The position numbers and the translations under genes were made by a program. A stretch of 64,000 nt of DNA, taken from positions 153,664-217,663 of the forward strand of contig NZ_BMKW01000010.1 of assembly GCF_014644535.1 (NCBI RefSeq), in the 5' to 3' direction. The notes beneath the pieces were generated by a model. That model was not told the DNA's origin and did not search any database. It saw nothing but the letters and a program-made list of their open reading frames with translations. Of the stretch, positions 46,712-55,082 are shown piece after piece (position 1 is the stretch's first letter; each line of letters begins with the position of its first letter). The DNA is from Neoroseomonas lacus (lineage in GTDB: Bacteria > Pseudomonadota > Alphaproteobacteria > Acetobacterales > Acetobacteraceae).

Positions 46712-47875
46712 TCATGCTTCGCCGTCTTTCTTGAATGGCGAGAGGGTGGCCAGCGCCTCCATCTCCCGCATCATGGCGGGGCGTTCGCGTTCGAGGAATT
46801 CCGCCACCGCACCGGACAGGCCGGGATGGGCGATCCAATGCGCCGAATAGGTCGGCACCGGCAGGTAGCCGCGCTGGATCTTGTGCTCGCCCTGCGCACC
46901 GGCCTCGACGCGGCCGATGTGGTGCGCGATCGCGAAGTCCATGGCCATATAGTAGCACAGCTCGAAATGCAGGAAGGGCACGTCGACCGTCGCGCCCCAG
47001 TTGCGGCCATAGAGCGCGTCGCGGCCGACCAGGTTCAGCGCGCCGGCGACGAGTTCCCCGTCGCGCTCGGCCATCATCAGCACCACGGCGTCGCCGAGCC
47101 GGTCGCCCAGCATCGGCCAGAAGCGTTTGGTCAGGTAGGCGCTGCGGCCCCACTTCTTGTCGGTGGTGCTGCGATAGAAGCGGTGGAAGGCGTCCCAATG
47201 GCGTTGCGTGATCTCGGCGCCGCGCAGGGTGAGCAACGTCAGGCCGCTGGCTTGCACCTCGCGCCGTTCGCGCTTGAGCACCTTGCGCTTGCGCGAGGCC
47301 AGCGCGCCCAAGAAGTCGTCAAAGCAGCCATAGCCCGGATTGGTCCAGTGGAACTGGGTGCCGAGGCGTTGCAGCCAGCCGGCATCGCCGAGGGCGGTCC
47401 AGTCATCGGCGGTGCAGAAGGTGGCGTGGACGGAGGAGGCGCCGACCGCCTGGCAGCCCTGGGTCAGCGCCTGGGCCAGAGCGCCGGGCGGCACCTCGGC
47501 GCCGGGGCGGACCAGCAGTCGCGGGCCAGGCACCGGGGAGAACGGTACGCAGACCTGCAATTTCGGATAGTAACGCCCGCCAGCGCGTTCCAGCGCATCG
47601 GCCCAACTGTGGTCGAAGACGTATTCACCCTGGGAGTGCGATTTGGCGTAGCAGGGCGCGCAGGCGAGCAGGGTGCCAGCTTCGTCGTGCAAGGCCGCAT
47701 GCTGGGGCAGCCAGCCGCGTTCGGGTACAGCGCTGCCGCTATCTTCCAGCGCCGCCAGGAAGGCATGGCTGACGAAAGGGTTGTCATCCCCCGCGCAGGC
47801 ATCCCACTCGGGTGCGGGGATATCGGCGATGCGCCGATGCAGGGAGAGCGAAAGCGGGGCGGGTCCGTCGGCCAT
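46712..47875 (-). CDS. GNAT/FemAB-like N-acyltransferase (DUF482, PF04339)
   Basis: 387 residues of the peptidogalycan-biosynthesis DUF482 family, two GNAT-like folds resembling FemAB. Typical segments are NPFVSHAFLAALEDSG near the start, GWLPQHAALHD, YVFDHSWADALERAGGRYYPKLQVCVPFSPVPGPRL (split here only to describe), RKRKVLKRERREV, and AHHIGRVEAGAQGEHKIQRGYLP near the end. I start at ATG 47875; the longer frame adds an Arg/Pro-rich stretch. Function is not established; the fold suggests aminoacyl or acyl transfer. Confidence 0.88.
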   Translation of the reverse strand: MADGPAPLSLSLHRRIADIPAPEWDACAGDDNPFVSHAFLAALEDSGSAVPERGWLPQHAALHDEAGTLLACAPCYAKSHSQGEYVFDHSWADALERAGGRYYPKLQVCVPFSPVPGPRLLVRPGAEVPPGALAQALTQGCQAVGASSVHATFCTADDWTALGDAGWLQRLGTQFHWTNPGYGCFDDFLGALASRKRKVLKRERREVQASGLTLLTLRGAEITQRHWDAFHRFYRSTTDKKWGRSAYLTKRFWPMLGDRLGDAVVLMMAERDGELVAGALNLVGRDALYGRNWGATVDVPFLHFELCYYMAMDFAIAHHIGRVEAGAQGEHKIQRGYLPVPTYSAHWIAHPGLSGAVAEFLERERPAMMREMEALATLSPFKKDGEA

Positions 47876-47982
47876 CGCCCCCAATGTCGCGCAGCCACGG
47901 CTGGGCGCAAGGACCCGGCGTCTCGGCCCGGCGGGCCTAGTGCCCCGAGGTGCCGCCCGGCGAGCGCCGGACACGGCCCGCA

Positions 47983-48273
47983 TCAGGCATCATGCGCCTT
48001 GTAGAGGCTGATGATGCCAAGCAGCGTGGTGATGGCGCCGCAACTGGCCACGATGATGGCCACCGTCTCCGAGGGCGTCGCCGGCAGGCCACCCGGCAGG
48101 GCGATCAGCCGCGTCGAGATGCCCAGGCCGAGATACGCGCCGCCGGCCATGGCGCCGAAGCCGATCATCAAGGCCACGAGGCCGAGCGCGATAGCCCAGC
48201 GCTCGTCTGGCGGCAGGCTACGCCGCTGCTCCGATCGATGGTCCCGATTGTTCCAGTAACCAATATCCGACAT
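47983..48273 (-). CDS. Small two-helix membrane protein
   Basis: 96 residues with a polar N-terminus and two hydrophobic segments, WAIALGLVALMIGFGAMAG and ETVAIIVASCGAITTLLGII. AAGGGG precedes ATG 48273 (minus strand). I do not recognise a family. A CATAAT -10-like element lies about 45 bases upstream in an A/T-rich patch at 48300-48350, so it seems to have its own promoter. The remainder of the gap to the RidA gene (to 48588) shows nothing coding. Confidence 0.6.
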   Translation of the reverse strand: MSDIGYWNNRDHRSEQRRSLPPDERWAIALGLVALMIGFGAMAGGAYLGLGISTRLIALPGGLPATPSETVAIIVASCGAITTLLGIISLYKAHDA

Positions 48274-48588
48274 GTGCCGGGCCCCTTGCACAATCCTAGG
48301 TTTATTTCACCATTATGTGAGGTTCATTTGCAATCAGTTTAAGTGAGGTGATCGCGCTTCGCTGCAACCGAACCACAGGTCACTGCCACCGCGCATCACG
48401 GGACGAAGCCCGGCAACAGCCTTCGGTTGCATCGTGCGGAATGATCCAGACGCTGTTGCGTGACGGCGCGCCGGGCGGCGCATGATGCCGCCGGACCCCA
48501 TGGGCAAGCCCGTCGCTGCCATCCATCGCCGATGGGGCCAGGCCAACCTGTCCCGGGGCGGCAACGGCGAGCCGCCGCCCCAGGCGGT

Positions 48589-49053
48589 TCAGGCGATGTC
48601 GAACATGCCTTCGACCTCGACCGCGGCATCCGCCGGCAGGGAGGGCACGCCGATCGTCGAACGGGCATGCCGGCCGGCATCACCGAACACCTCGACCGCG
48701 AGGTCCGAGGCGCCGTTCATCACGGCCGCATGCTGGGTGAAGCTGCCCGGCGCGGCGATGAAGCCGCCGAGGCGCAGGATCCGCTTCACCCGGTCGAGAT
48801 CGCCGGTCGCCGCCTTCACCTGCGCCATCACGTTGATGAAGCAGAGCCGCGCGGCGGCGACGCCGTCCTCGATGCTGACCTCCTCGCTGAGCTTGCCCGT
48901 GTAGGCCACCTTGCCGTCGCGCAGCGGGATCTGGCCCGAGACCACCAGCAGCGAGCCGGCCATGGTGAAGGGGAGGTAATTAGCGATCGGCGCCGCCGGC
49001 GTCGGCAGGGTGATGCCGAGTTCCGCGAGGCGCTGTTCGATACGTCCGGCCAT
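48589..49053 (-). CDS. RidA/YjgF-family protein
   Basis: 154 residues, the longer RidA subtype (about 150 versus 130 in archetypal RidA). VSGQIPLRDGK, the ARLCFINVMAQVKAA helix and EVFGDAGRHARSTIGVPSLP are characteristic; the Arg in HARSTIGV is the residue that binds the enamine/imine carboxylate. RidA proteins clear reactive 2-aminoacrylate made by PLP enzymes. It is followed on the same strand by nothing and preceded by the NrdJ-like gene 42 bases upstream, so both may share a transcript. Confidence 0.92.
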   Translation of the reverse strand: MAGRIEQRLAELGITLPTPAAPIANYLPFTMAGSLLVVSGQIPLRDGKVAYTGKLSEEVSIEDGVAAARLCFINVMAQVKAATGDLDRVKRILRLGGFIAAPGSFTQHAAVMNGASDLAVEVFGDAGRHARSTIGVPSLPADAAVEVEGMFDIA

Positions 49054-49095
49054 GGGTCTGTTGTCCTTCAGAAAACCAGGCGGGAGATGACGCGG

Positions 49096-50604
49096 TCAGG
49101 CGGCGTGGCGCAAGGCCCGGCCACGTCGTGGGGCGTGCTGCGCCGGCAGGTCGAGCGGCAGCAGCGGCGGCTGGCTCGCCTGGGCCTGGGCGGGCGGCGG
49201 GACTTCCTCGGCGGCCGGGTCGGGCAGGTCGGCGCGGCCGAGGTAATCCAGCGCCAGCCGGCGGAAGGCCCAGTCGAGCACCGAGGTGGCGCGGCGGATC
49301 GCCGGGTCGCCTTCCACCATCCCGCCAGTGCCGGGCGCATAGGCGTAGGCATCGACGAAGGCATCGAGCGGCACGCCGTGGCCGAGGCCGAGCGAAACCG
49401 CCTGGGCCACCGCCTCATGCAGGGCACGGCTGGCGATGCTCTCGCGCGGCAGGCTGAAGGCGATTTCGCGCAGCCGGCCCTGGTCGTCCTCGGCGGCGCG
49501 CAGGGCGATGCGCGCGCCTTCGATGGTGATGCGCCAGGTGCGGGCGGCCGGCGCCGAGACCGGGCGCGGCGCGCTGCGGCGCGGCGCCTGCGGGGTGGCC
49601 GGCATGGCCGGGGCGGCCGGCGGGGCGGCGTCGAGGAAGGGCAGCACGGCGGCTTCCATCGCCGCGCGCGATTCGGGCGTCGGCGGGGCGAGCAGGCCGG
49701 CGGCGACATCGCCGGCCCGCAGCGCCGCGCGGGTCGGCAGCAGCAGCATCCGACCCTCCCCGTCGCGCGACGGGCGCACCGCCCCATAGGCGGGGGCGAA
49801 GCCGGCGGTCTCGGCGCCGAGCAGGGCTTCCACCGCATCGGCCGGGGCGAGCGCCACGCAGCCATGATGACGCAGGCCGGGCGAGGCGGCGGCGGCATCG
49901 AGCGCGGCGCGGGCGGCGGCGGCAAGGCCGGGGATGGCCGTCTCGGCTGGCGGCTCCGGCCAGATCAACGCGACCGGGTGCAGCGCGCCATGGCGCTCGG
50001 CGAGGCGGCCGGATTGCGCCTCGGCGGCACCACGGGTCAGGGCGGCGATGGCGGCGGCGACGGCGCGCGCCTCGGCGCTGTCGTAAGGCAGTCGGAAGGC
50101 GGCGAGCAGGCCGGCGAGGTCGGCGAAGCCCACCCGCAGCCGCGGCGCCCGGCCCTGGCCGAGAATGTCGAGCACCCGCACACCCAGGGCCACGGCCGCC
50201 GCATAGGCATCGGCATCGAAGCCGCCAGCGGCGTCGAGGAAGGCCGGCAGGTTGAGCACGAAGCGCGCCTCATCCTTGCGCTCACGCCATACCTCGATGC
50301 CGGGCGCGCCGCGGCGGGCCAGCAGCAGGGCGCGCAGCGCGGCGGCGAGGTCGTCGGCCTCCTCCGGGCTGTCGAGCAGGCCGAGCCGGCGGCCGCGCAT
50401 GGTGACGCGGCGGATCCAGCCTTCAGCCAGGGTGGGGAAAACCACCGGACCGGAGCCGGGGGCCAGGGCCGCCAGCGCCTCGGCGCCGCCGTCATCCCAG
50501 GATGCGGGGAGAGCGATGGGGCGCGGTGGCGCGTCGGGCTCGGCGCCGCAGCGCTCCCGCCGAAGGGCCACACCATCCCACAGAGTGCCGATCATGCCTG
50601 CCAT
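49096..50604 (-). CDS. Degenerate NrdJ-like protein with TSCPD domain (no active-site cysteines)
   Basis: 502 residues. The C-terminal ~140 (WRITIEGARI, EIAFSLPRE, ALHEAVAQAVSLGLGHGVPLDAFVDAYAY, then SVLDWAFRRLALDYLGRADLP) match the TSCPD tail of B12-dependent ribonucleotide reductase. In the middle, RLRVGFADLAGLLAAFRLPYDSAEARAVAAAIAALTRGAA matches the NrdJ barrel stretch around its Leu-rich PYDS motif. Only two cysteines are left (RERCG, HHGC) and the catalytic cysteines, glutamate and nucleotide-binding loops are gone. The total is about half the size of a true NrdJ. It is therefore a pseudo-enzyme paralogue, intact as a gene. Divergent from the NDUFA12 gene across 166 bases. Confidence 0.75.
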   Translation of the reverse strand: MAGMIGTLWDGVALRRERCGAEPDAPPRPIALPASWDDGGAEALAALAPGSGPVVFPTLAEGWIRRVTMRGRRLGLLDSPEEADDLAAALRALLLARRGAPGIEVWRERKDEARFVLNLPAFLDAAGGFDADAYAAAVALGVRVLDILGQGRAPRLRVGFADLAGLLAAFRLPYDSAEARAVAAAIAALTRGAAEAQSGRLAERHGALHPVALIWPEPPAETAIPGLAAAARAALDAAAASPGLRHHGCVALAPADAVEALLGAETAGFAPAYGAVRPSRDGEGRMLLLPTRAALRAGDVAAGLLAPPTPESRAAMEAAVLPFLDAAPPAAPAMPATPQAPRRSAPRPVSAPAARTWRITIEGARIALRAAEDDQGRLREIAFSLPRESIASRALHEAVAQAVSLGLGHGVPLDAFVDAYAYAPGTGGMVEGDPAIRRATSVLDWAFRRLALDYLGRADLPDPAAEEVPPPAQAQASQPPLLPLDLPAQHAPRRGRALRHAA

Positions 50605-50770
50605 GGCCTGATGCTATGCGCGGTTGGCGCGGGGTGGAAGCCGCATCTTGTGTCCTTTTTGCCTCGGACCCCCAATATCCTGTGGATAGGATGATCTCTG
50701 CGCCATCTTTGCGCCCGACCGCGCGCTGTGGCATCAGGGGGGCTTACCGCCTGCCCGAGGGACGTGCCGC

Positions 50771-51124
50771 ATGGCCCTGTTCGACAGCCTGTTCATTCGC
50801 CTGACCAGCCGCCGCATTGGCCAGGACAGTACCGGCAACACCTATTGGATGGCGCGCAGCCGGCGCGACACCTATGGCCGCCCGATGCGCCGCATCACCT
50901 ATGCCGGCGCGCCGGACCCGACCACCGTGCCGCCGGAATGGTGGGGCTGGCTGCATCACACCACCGATTCGCCGATGGATATGAACGCCCCGCGCAAGCC
51001 GTGGCAGAAGCCGCATCTGCCGAATCTGACCGGCAGCGCCGAAGCCTGGCACCCGCCCGGCATGGCCGCGCCCGGCCGCCCGCAGGTCGCCGGCGACTAT
51101 GAGGCCTGGACACCGGGGCGCTGA
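50771..51124 (+). CDS. NDUFA12-family complex I accessory subunit
   Basis: 117 residues, homologue of the mitochondrial 17.2-kDa subunit and a marker of alphaproteobacterial complex I. GNTYWMARSRRDTYGRPMRRITY and PPEWWGWLHHTTDSPM are diagnostic, followed by WQKPHLPNLTG. It binds the peripheral arm of NADH dehydrogenase. The gene starts an operon with mlaD and a DUF2155 gene, a layout common in this class. Confidence 0.93.
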   Translation: MALFDSLFIRLTSRRIGQDSTGNTYWMARSRRDTYGRPMRRITYAGAPDPTTVPPEWWGWLHHTTDSPMDMNAPRKPWQKPHLPNLTGSAEAWHPPGMAAPGRPQVAGDYEAWTPGR

Positions 51125-51143
51125 GCCCCGACATCCCATTCCC

Positions 51144-51650
51144 ATGCAGAAGCGCAGCCTTGCCGAAATCCTGACCGGTGCCGTGGTGCTGGTCGTGGCC
51201 ATCGCCTTCCTGGCCTATGCCATCACCGGCAGTGGAAGGGCACTGGCAACCGGCGGGTTGACCCTGACAGCGCGGTTCGACCGCATCGATGGCCTCGCCC
51301 CCGGGGCGGATATCCGCGTCGCCGGGGTCAAGGTGGGGCAGGTGACGGCGCAGCGCATCGACCCCGCGACCTTCCTCGCGGTGCTGACGCTGAACGTCGA
51401 TTCGTCGCTGCGCCTGCCGACCGACACCTCGGCCGAGATCCAGAGCGAGGGCCTGCTCGGCGGCAAGTACATCGCGCTGGTGCCCGGTGGGGCGGAGCAG
51501 TTCCTGCGCGATGGCGGCCAGATCACCATCACCCAGAGCGCGGTCAGCCTGGAAAGCCTGCTCGGCCGCTTCATCTTCAGCGTGACGGAGATGAACCAGC
51601 AGCGCGGCGGCGACCAGCCGGCCCCCGCGCCGGCGCCCGCCCCGCGATGA
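51144..51650 (+). CDS. mlaD: MlaD-like phospholipid-transport MCE protein
   Basis: 168 residues: a single N-terminal membrane helix (ILTGAVVLVVAIAFLAYAI), one MCE domain (LTARFDRIDGLAPGADIRVAGVKVG, GLLGGKYIALVPGG) and a Pro/Ala tail. MlaD hexamers carry phospholipid between membranes in the Mla/Mce system. The MlaE/MlaF partners are not adjacent, which is normal in alphaproteobacteria. ATG 51144 is used since the helix starts ten residues later; the next gene overlaps by ATGA. Confidence 0.93.
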   Translation: MQKRSLAEILTGAVVLVVAIAFLAYAITGSGRALATGGLTLTARFDRIDGLAPGADIRVAGVKVGQVTAQRIDPATFLAVLTLNVDSSLRLPTDTSAEIQSEGLLGGKYIALVPGGAEQFLRDGGQITITQSAVSLESLLGRFIFSVTEMNQQRGGDQPAPAPAPAPR

Positions 51651-51865
51651 CCACGACGGCTCCCGGCACCTGGCCCGGTGCGGACGGCGCGCCGATTTCC
51701 TGCCGCGAGAAGCTCAAGGTGCTCGCTGAGAACCACGAGGAGGCGCGCCAAGCCTTGCAGGACATCTTCGAGGATGCCGTGCTGATGGGCGTGGACGAGG
51801 CCGCGATGCGCCGCATCCTGGCCGAGCTGGTGGCGGGGCTCGACAGCCCGAAGCGTCGCGCATGA
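51647..51865 (+). CDS. Small conserved protein of the NDUFA12-mlaD operon
   Basis: 72 residues, acidic and helical (KLKVLAENHEEARQALQDIFEDAVLMGVDEAAMRRILAELV is one continuous amphipathic stretch). No known domain. It overlaps mlaD by ATGA and the DUF2155 gene by ATGA, so it is translated as part of the operon, which is the best evidence that it is real. Function unknown. Confidence 0.65.
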   Translation: MTTTAPGTWPGADGAPISCREKLKVLAENHEEARQALQDIFEDAVLMGVDEAAMRRILAELVAGLDSPKRRA

Positions 51866-52221
51866 AGTGGCTCGCGGTGCTCGCCGGGCTGTTCCTCGCG
51901 CTGCCGGCCTCGGCGCAGGAATGGGTGCCGATGCGCAGCGCCAGGCTGCAGGCGCTGGACAAGGTGACCGCGCGCGTCACCATCCTGGAAGCGCCGGTCG
52001 GCGGGTCGGTGGCGTTCGGCTCGCTCACCATCAACCTGCGCGCCTGCCAGGGCCGCGCGCCGGAGGAAGTGCCCGACGCGGCGGCTTGGATGCAGATCAC
52101 CGACAGCCGCGCCGCGGCCGGCAGCGCGCCGGCCTTCACCGGCTGGATGTTCGCCAATTCGCCGGGCGTGCACATGCTGGAACATCCGGTCTACGACATT
52201 CGCGTGCTGGAGTGCCGGTAG
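51862..52221 (+). CDS. DUF2155-domain exported protein
   Basis: 119 residues with a signal peptide (LAVLAGLFLALPASAQ) and a conserved DUF2155 core: LDKVTARV, NLRACQGRAPEE and GWMFANSPGVHMLEHPVYDIRVLEC. The family is almost confined to alphaproteobacteria and sits next to NDUFA12. Two cysteines may pair in the periplasm. Function not known. Confidence 0.9.
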   Translation: MKWLAVLAGLFLALPASAQEWVPMRSARLQALDKVTARVTILEAPVGGSVAFGSLTINLRACQGRAPEEVPDAAAWMQITDSRAAAGSAPAFTGWMFANSPGVHMLEHPVYDIRVLECR

Positions 52222-52254
52222 GGGCTGGGGTTGGGCTTTCGCGGCGGACGGAAG

Positions 52255-52279
52255 CGGAGAAGGGCTTTGTCCCTCTCCG
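52255..52279. terminator. Imperfect hairpin between convergent DUF2155 and FAD-desaturase genes
   Basis: CGGAGAAGGGC, loop TTT, GTCCCTCTCCG: an 11-bp stem with one mismatch and one G-T pair. It belongs to the sub-type with a TTT loop, as at 28114-28136. Confidence 0.5.
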
Positions 52280-52291
52280 ATCACCCGCGCC

Positions 52292-54400
52292 TCACGCCGC
52301 CAGCCGCGTCACCGATGCCGCGCCCAGCATCCCCGGCAGCAGCGCCTCGGCCGCCAGCGCGCCTGAGATCACCACCGCCTCGACCCCCGGGCCGTGGGTC
52401 GCCGCGCCGGCGAGCAGCAGCCCCGGCAGCGGCTGCTTGACCGGCAGCACGCGGCTGGTGCCGTAGATCGAGCCCCCGGTCGTCCAGGCATAGCGCGCGA
52501 AGGTGACCGGCGAGGCATCGGCGCGGCAGACGATGCGCTCCCGCAGGCCAGGGATGACCTCGGCGGCGCGGTCGATCAGCGCGTCGGCCATCGCGACCTT
52601 GCGGGCGCGATAGGCCGGGCCACGGCGCCAGGCGTCCAGCGCGGCGGGGTCGTCGGTGCCCGGCGGCAGCCAGGACGCCGCTTCGGCCTGCGGCAGCAGC
52701 GCCAGCAATTCCAGCGTCGAATGCCCGGCCGGCGCGCAGCCCGGATCCACCAGGGAGGGAGCGACCAGCGCGATCGGGCCGAGGCAGGTCCGCGCATGGA
52801 CGATGGGCGGCATGTCGAGCGGCCCGGTGAGGCCGAGATGCACCGCCACCGCCGAACAGGCCGGCCGCGCCTGCGCCAGGCCGGCAGCGAGGGCCTCGGG
52901 CGGCAGCAGGTGCCGCGCGGCCATGATGGGGTCGCCATTCAGCACCACGGCCGAGGCCGGCAGGTGGCGTTCCTCGCCTGACCGGTCGCGCAGCAGCAGC
53001 CCGCTGGCGCGGCCGCCTTCGGTCAGGATGCGGGCGACCGGCTGGTGCAGGTGGACCTCGCCGCCGCGGGCACGGATCGCACGCACCAGCGCCTCGGCCA
53101 GGCGGCCCGAACCGCCGACCGGATAGACGCCGCCATGGATGGCGTAGCCGAAGATCGGCACGAATTGGCGGACCGTCAGGGTTGCCGGGTCTTCGGTGAT
53201 GTAGCCCGACAGCGCGGTGACGTCGGCGCGGGCGGCCTCGCCCAGCCCATGCCGGTCGAGCAGGTCGCGCCAGGGCCGGTTCATCCAGGCGGCGGCGAGC
53301 GGATGCGCCTTGGCGAAGGCGAGCATCGCCGCGGGGGTCCGCGGCGTGCCGGGGATGCCGCCGCGCCCCTGCCCGGTCGCGTACATGGCGGATTGGATGG
53401 CGCGGATCTCGGCGAAGAGCGCGGCGAGGCCGGCGGCATCCCCGGGGTGGCGCGCGGCCAGGGCGGCGACATGGGCGTCGATGTCGCGCGGCACGTCGAA
53501 CACCGTGCCCTCGTTCCAGAAGCGGTGGTCGAGGTGGCGCATCTCGATGCCATCGGCGATGCCGAGGCGTTCGAACACCGAACGGACCGGGCCGCCCGGC
53601 TGCCAGCCCGAGATGTCGTGCACGCCGGAGTCGAAGCGGAACAGCAGCGGGCCGCCGGTCACCGGGTCGGTGCCGCGGGCGCGGCGCGGCCAGGTGTGGG
53701 CGAAGCCGCCGGGCAGGTCGTGCTGTTCATGCACGCTGACGCGGATGCCGGCATCGGCCAGCAGCGCGGCGGCGGTCAGCCCGCCCAGCCCGGCGCCGAC
53801 GATGCGCACCGGGGGCGCCGCCGGGGCGCGGAGCGCGGGGGCCGGCCAGCGCGCTTCCTCGCCCTGGATCACCTTCATGAGGCCGCGGCGCATCAGCAGC
53901 TTCGGCCCGGCGATCGAGGCCAGCGTGGCGAGCAGCAACGGCCCCCAGCGCAGCCAACCCGGCGCCGCCATCACGTCGGCGATGGCGAGGAAGGCGAAGA
54001 CACCCCCCCACAACGCCGAGAGCAGGCGGTTGATGCGCGCGAAGAGCGGGTTGTTCGTGGCGCCGGGGAAATCGGCGGCGGCGATGTCGGCGGTCCAGGG
54101 CCGGCCGATCGCCAGGCTGATGGCGGCACCGGCCGCCAGGGCGGCGAAGAGAATTGCCAGGGCATGCGGCCGCAAGGCCGGCAGCGGCAGCAGGCTGGCC
54201 GCCAGGATCAGCGCCAGGGGCGGGATGATGGCAAGTTCGAAGGGCCGCCAGGCGGCACCCGCGCGCCACAGCATCGTGGCACGGCCGAGCGCGTAGGCCA
54301 GGGCGACGGCCGCCGCCGGGGCATCCCAGCCGAGCGCCAGGCCGATGAAGAACAGGAACTTCGGCAGCAGGGCCAGGTGGGCGCGCAGGAAGGCCTTCAT
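52292..54400 (-). CDS. FAD-dependent phytoene-desaturase/isomerase-like protein with an N-terminal membrane domain
   Basis: 702 residues. Residues 1-185 hold four to five hydrophobic helices in a DUF-like integral membrane domain; from about 200 a Rossmann motif GAGLGGLTAAALLADAG opens an amino-oxidase/CrtI-CrtISO-type flavoprotein, with GGFAHTW (FAD contact), GGVYPVGGSG and a C-terminal LPGLLLAGAATHGPGV motif, as in carotene desaturases and isomerases. A membrane pre-domain fused to this enzyme is unusual. ATG 54400 is 72 bases from the tetR start on the other strand. It is the probable target of that TetR. Substrate is unknown; no carotenoid genes are nearby. Confidence 0.85.
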   Translation of the reverse strand: MKAFLRAHLALLPKFLFFIGLALGWDAPAAAVALAYALGRATMLWRAGAAWRPFELAIIPPLALILAASLLPLPALRPHALAILFAALAAGAAISLAIGRPWTADIAAADFPGATNNPLFARINRLLSALWGGVFAFLAIADVMAAPGWLRWGPLLLATLASIAGPKLLMRRGLMKVIQGEEARWPAPALRAPAAPPVRIVGAGLGGLTAAALLADAGIRVSVHEQHDLPGGFAHTWPRRARGTDPVTGGPLLFRFDSGVHDISGWQPGGPVRSVFERLGIADGIEMRHLDHRFWNEGTVFDVPRDIDAHVAALAARHPGDAAGLAALFAEIRAIQSAMYATGQGRGGIPGTPRTPAAMLAFAKAHPLAAAWMNRPWRDLLDRHGLGEAARADVTALSGYITEDPATLTVRQFVPIFGYAIHGGVYPVGGSGRLAEALVRAIRARGGEVHLHQPVARILTEGGRASGLLLRDRSGEERHLPASAVVLNGDPIMAARHLLPPEALAAGLAQARPACSAVAVHLGLTGPLDMPPIVHARTCLGPIALVAPSLVDPGCAPAGHSTLELLALLPQAEAASWLPPGTDDPAALDAWRRGPAYRARKVAMADALIDRAAEVIPGLRERIVCRADASPVTFARYAWTTGGSIYGTSRVLPVKQPLPGLLLAGAATHGPGVEAVVISGALAAEALLPGMLGAASVTRLAA

Positions 54401-54436
54401 GTTGGTTCTCCATGGACAGGGCGCCCGCGGCGCCGC

Positions 54437-54482
54437 ATGTTGACACCATCAACATTGAGCATTGAGTTAACAGTGTCAACAT
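54437..54482. promoter_or_regulatory. Paired TetR operators in the divergent gap
   Basis: GTTGACACCATCAAC (54439-54453) is a perfect palindrome with 5-bp arms and GTTAACAGTGTCAAC (54467-54481) is a near-perfect copy of the same form, spaced by 13 bases. Taken together ATGTTGACAC (54437) and GTGTCAACAT (54473) are an exact 10-bp inverted repeat. Each operator contains TTGACA, one facing each way, as a -35. The minus copy has AATGTT at a 17-base spacing. This is an autoregulated divergent TetR switch. Confidence 0.6.
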
Positions 54483-55021
54483 CGAATCGACCCTATCACC
54501 ATGGCGACCTGCGCGCCGCCCTGCTCGATGCCGCCGACGCGCTGGTCGAGAAGGGCGGCGACGGCGCCGTCAGCCTGCGCGAGGTGGCGCGCGCCGCCGG
54601 CGTCTCGGCCACCGCCGCCTATCGCCATTTCACTGACAAGGAGGCGCTGCTGGCGGCGCTGTCGGCGCGGCATTTCCGTGACTTCGGCGCGGCGCTCGGC
54701 GCCGCGGACACGGCGGGCGGGATGGCCGGCCGGGGGCGCGCCTATGTCCGCTTCGCCCTGGCGCGGCCGGGCCGCTTCCGGCTGATGTTCAGCGGCCTGC
54801 GCGCGCGCAGCGCGGCGCATCCCGAATTGCGCGAGGCATCCTGCGCCGCCTTCGAGGCGCTGCGCGGCGCGGCGGGGTCGGAGGACGCCGCGCTGCGCGC
54901 CTGGGCCTTCGTGCATGGCCTAGCGCATCTGCTGCTCGACGGCGCGTTGCAGGGGGGTGACGAGGAAGCGGTGATCGCGCGGCTGGTGACGGAACCGCCG
55001 CCGGCGCGCGGGGGCGGGTGA
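54473..55021 (+). CDS. TetR-family repressor
   Basis: About 182 residues. N-terminal TetR helix-turn-helix: YHHGDLRAALLDAADALVEKGG then VSLREVARAAGVSATAAYRHFTDKEALLAAL, the classical recognition segment. The C-terminal ligand domain is TetR_C_13/WHG-like (RLMFSG is the WHG signature region). GTG 54473 gives MSTSNRPYHHGDLR, the usual spacing; ATG 54437 or TTG 54455 are alternatives. Divergent from the FAD-desaturase gene, which it probably controls through the paired operators in the gap. Confidence 0.85.
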   Translation: MSTSNRPYHHGDLRAALLDAADALVEKGGDGAVSLREVARAAGVSATAAYRHFTDKEALLAALSARHFRDFGAALGAADTAGGMAGRGRAYVRFALARPGRFRLMFSGLRARSAAHPELREASCAAFEALRGAAGSEDAALRAWAFVHGLAHLLLDGALQGGDEEAVIARLVTEPPPARGGG

Positions 55022-55082
55022 CGGCGTCCATTGGCCCCGGCCGGGGTGCCGCGGCCACCGCATCGGGCGCCGGGCGCGGCCG

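Noticed and set aside
53045-54472. Long upstream extension of the TetR frame
   Set aside because: It lies antisense to the FAD-desaturase gene, and TetR has its usual N-terminus at 54473.
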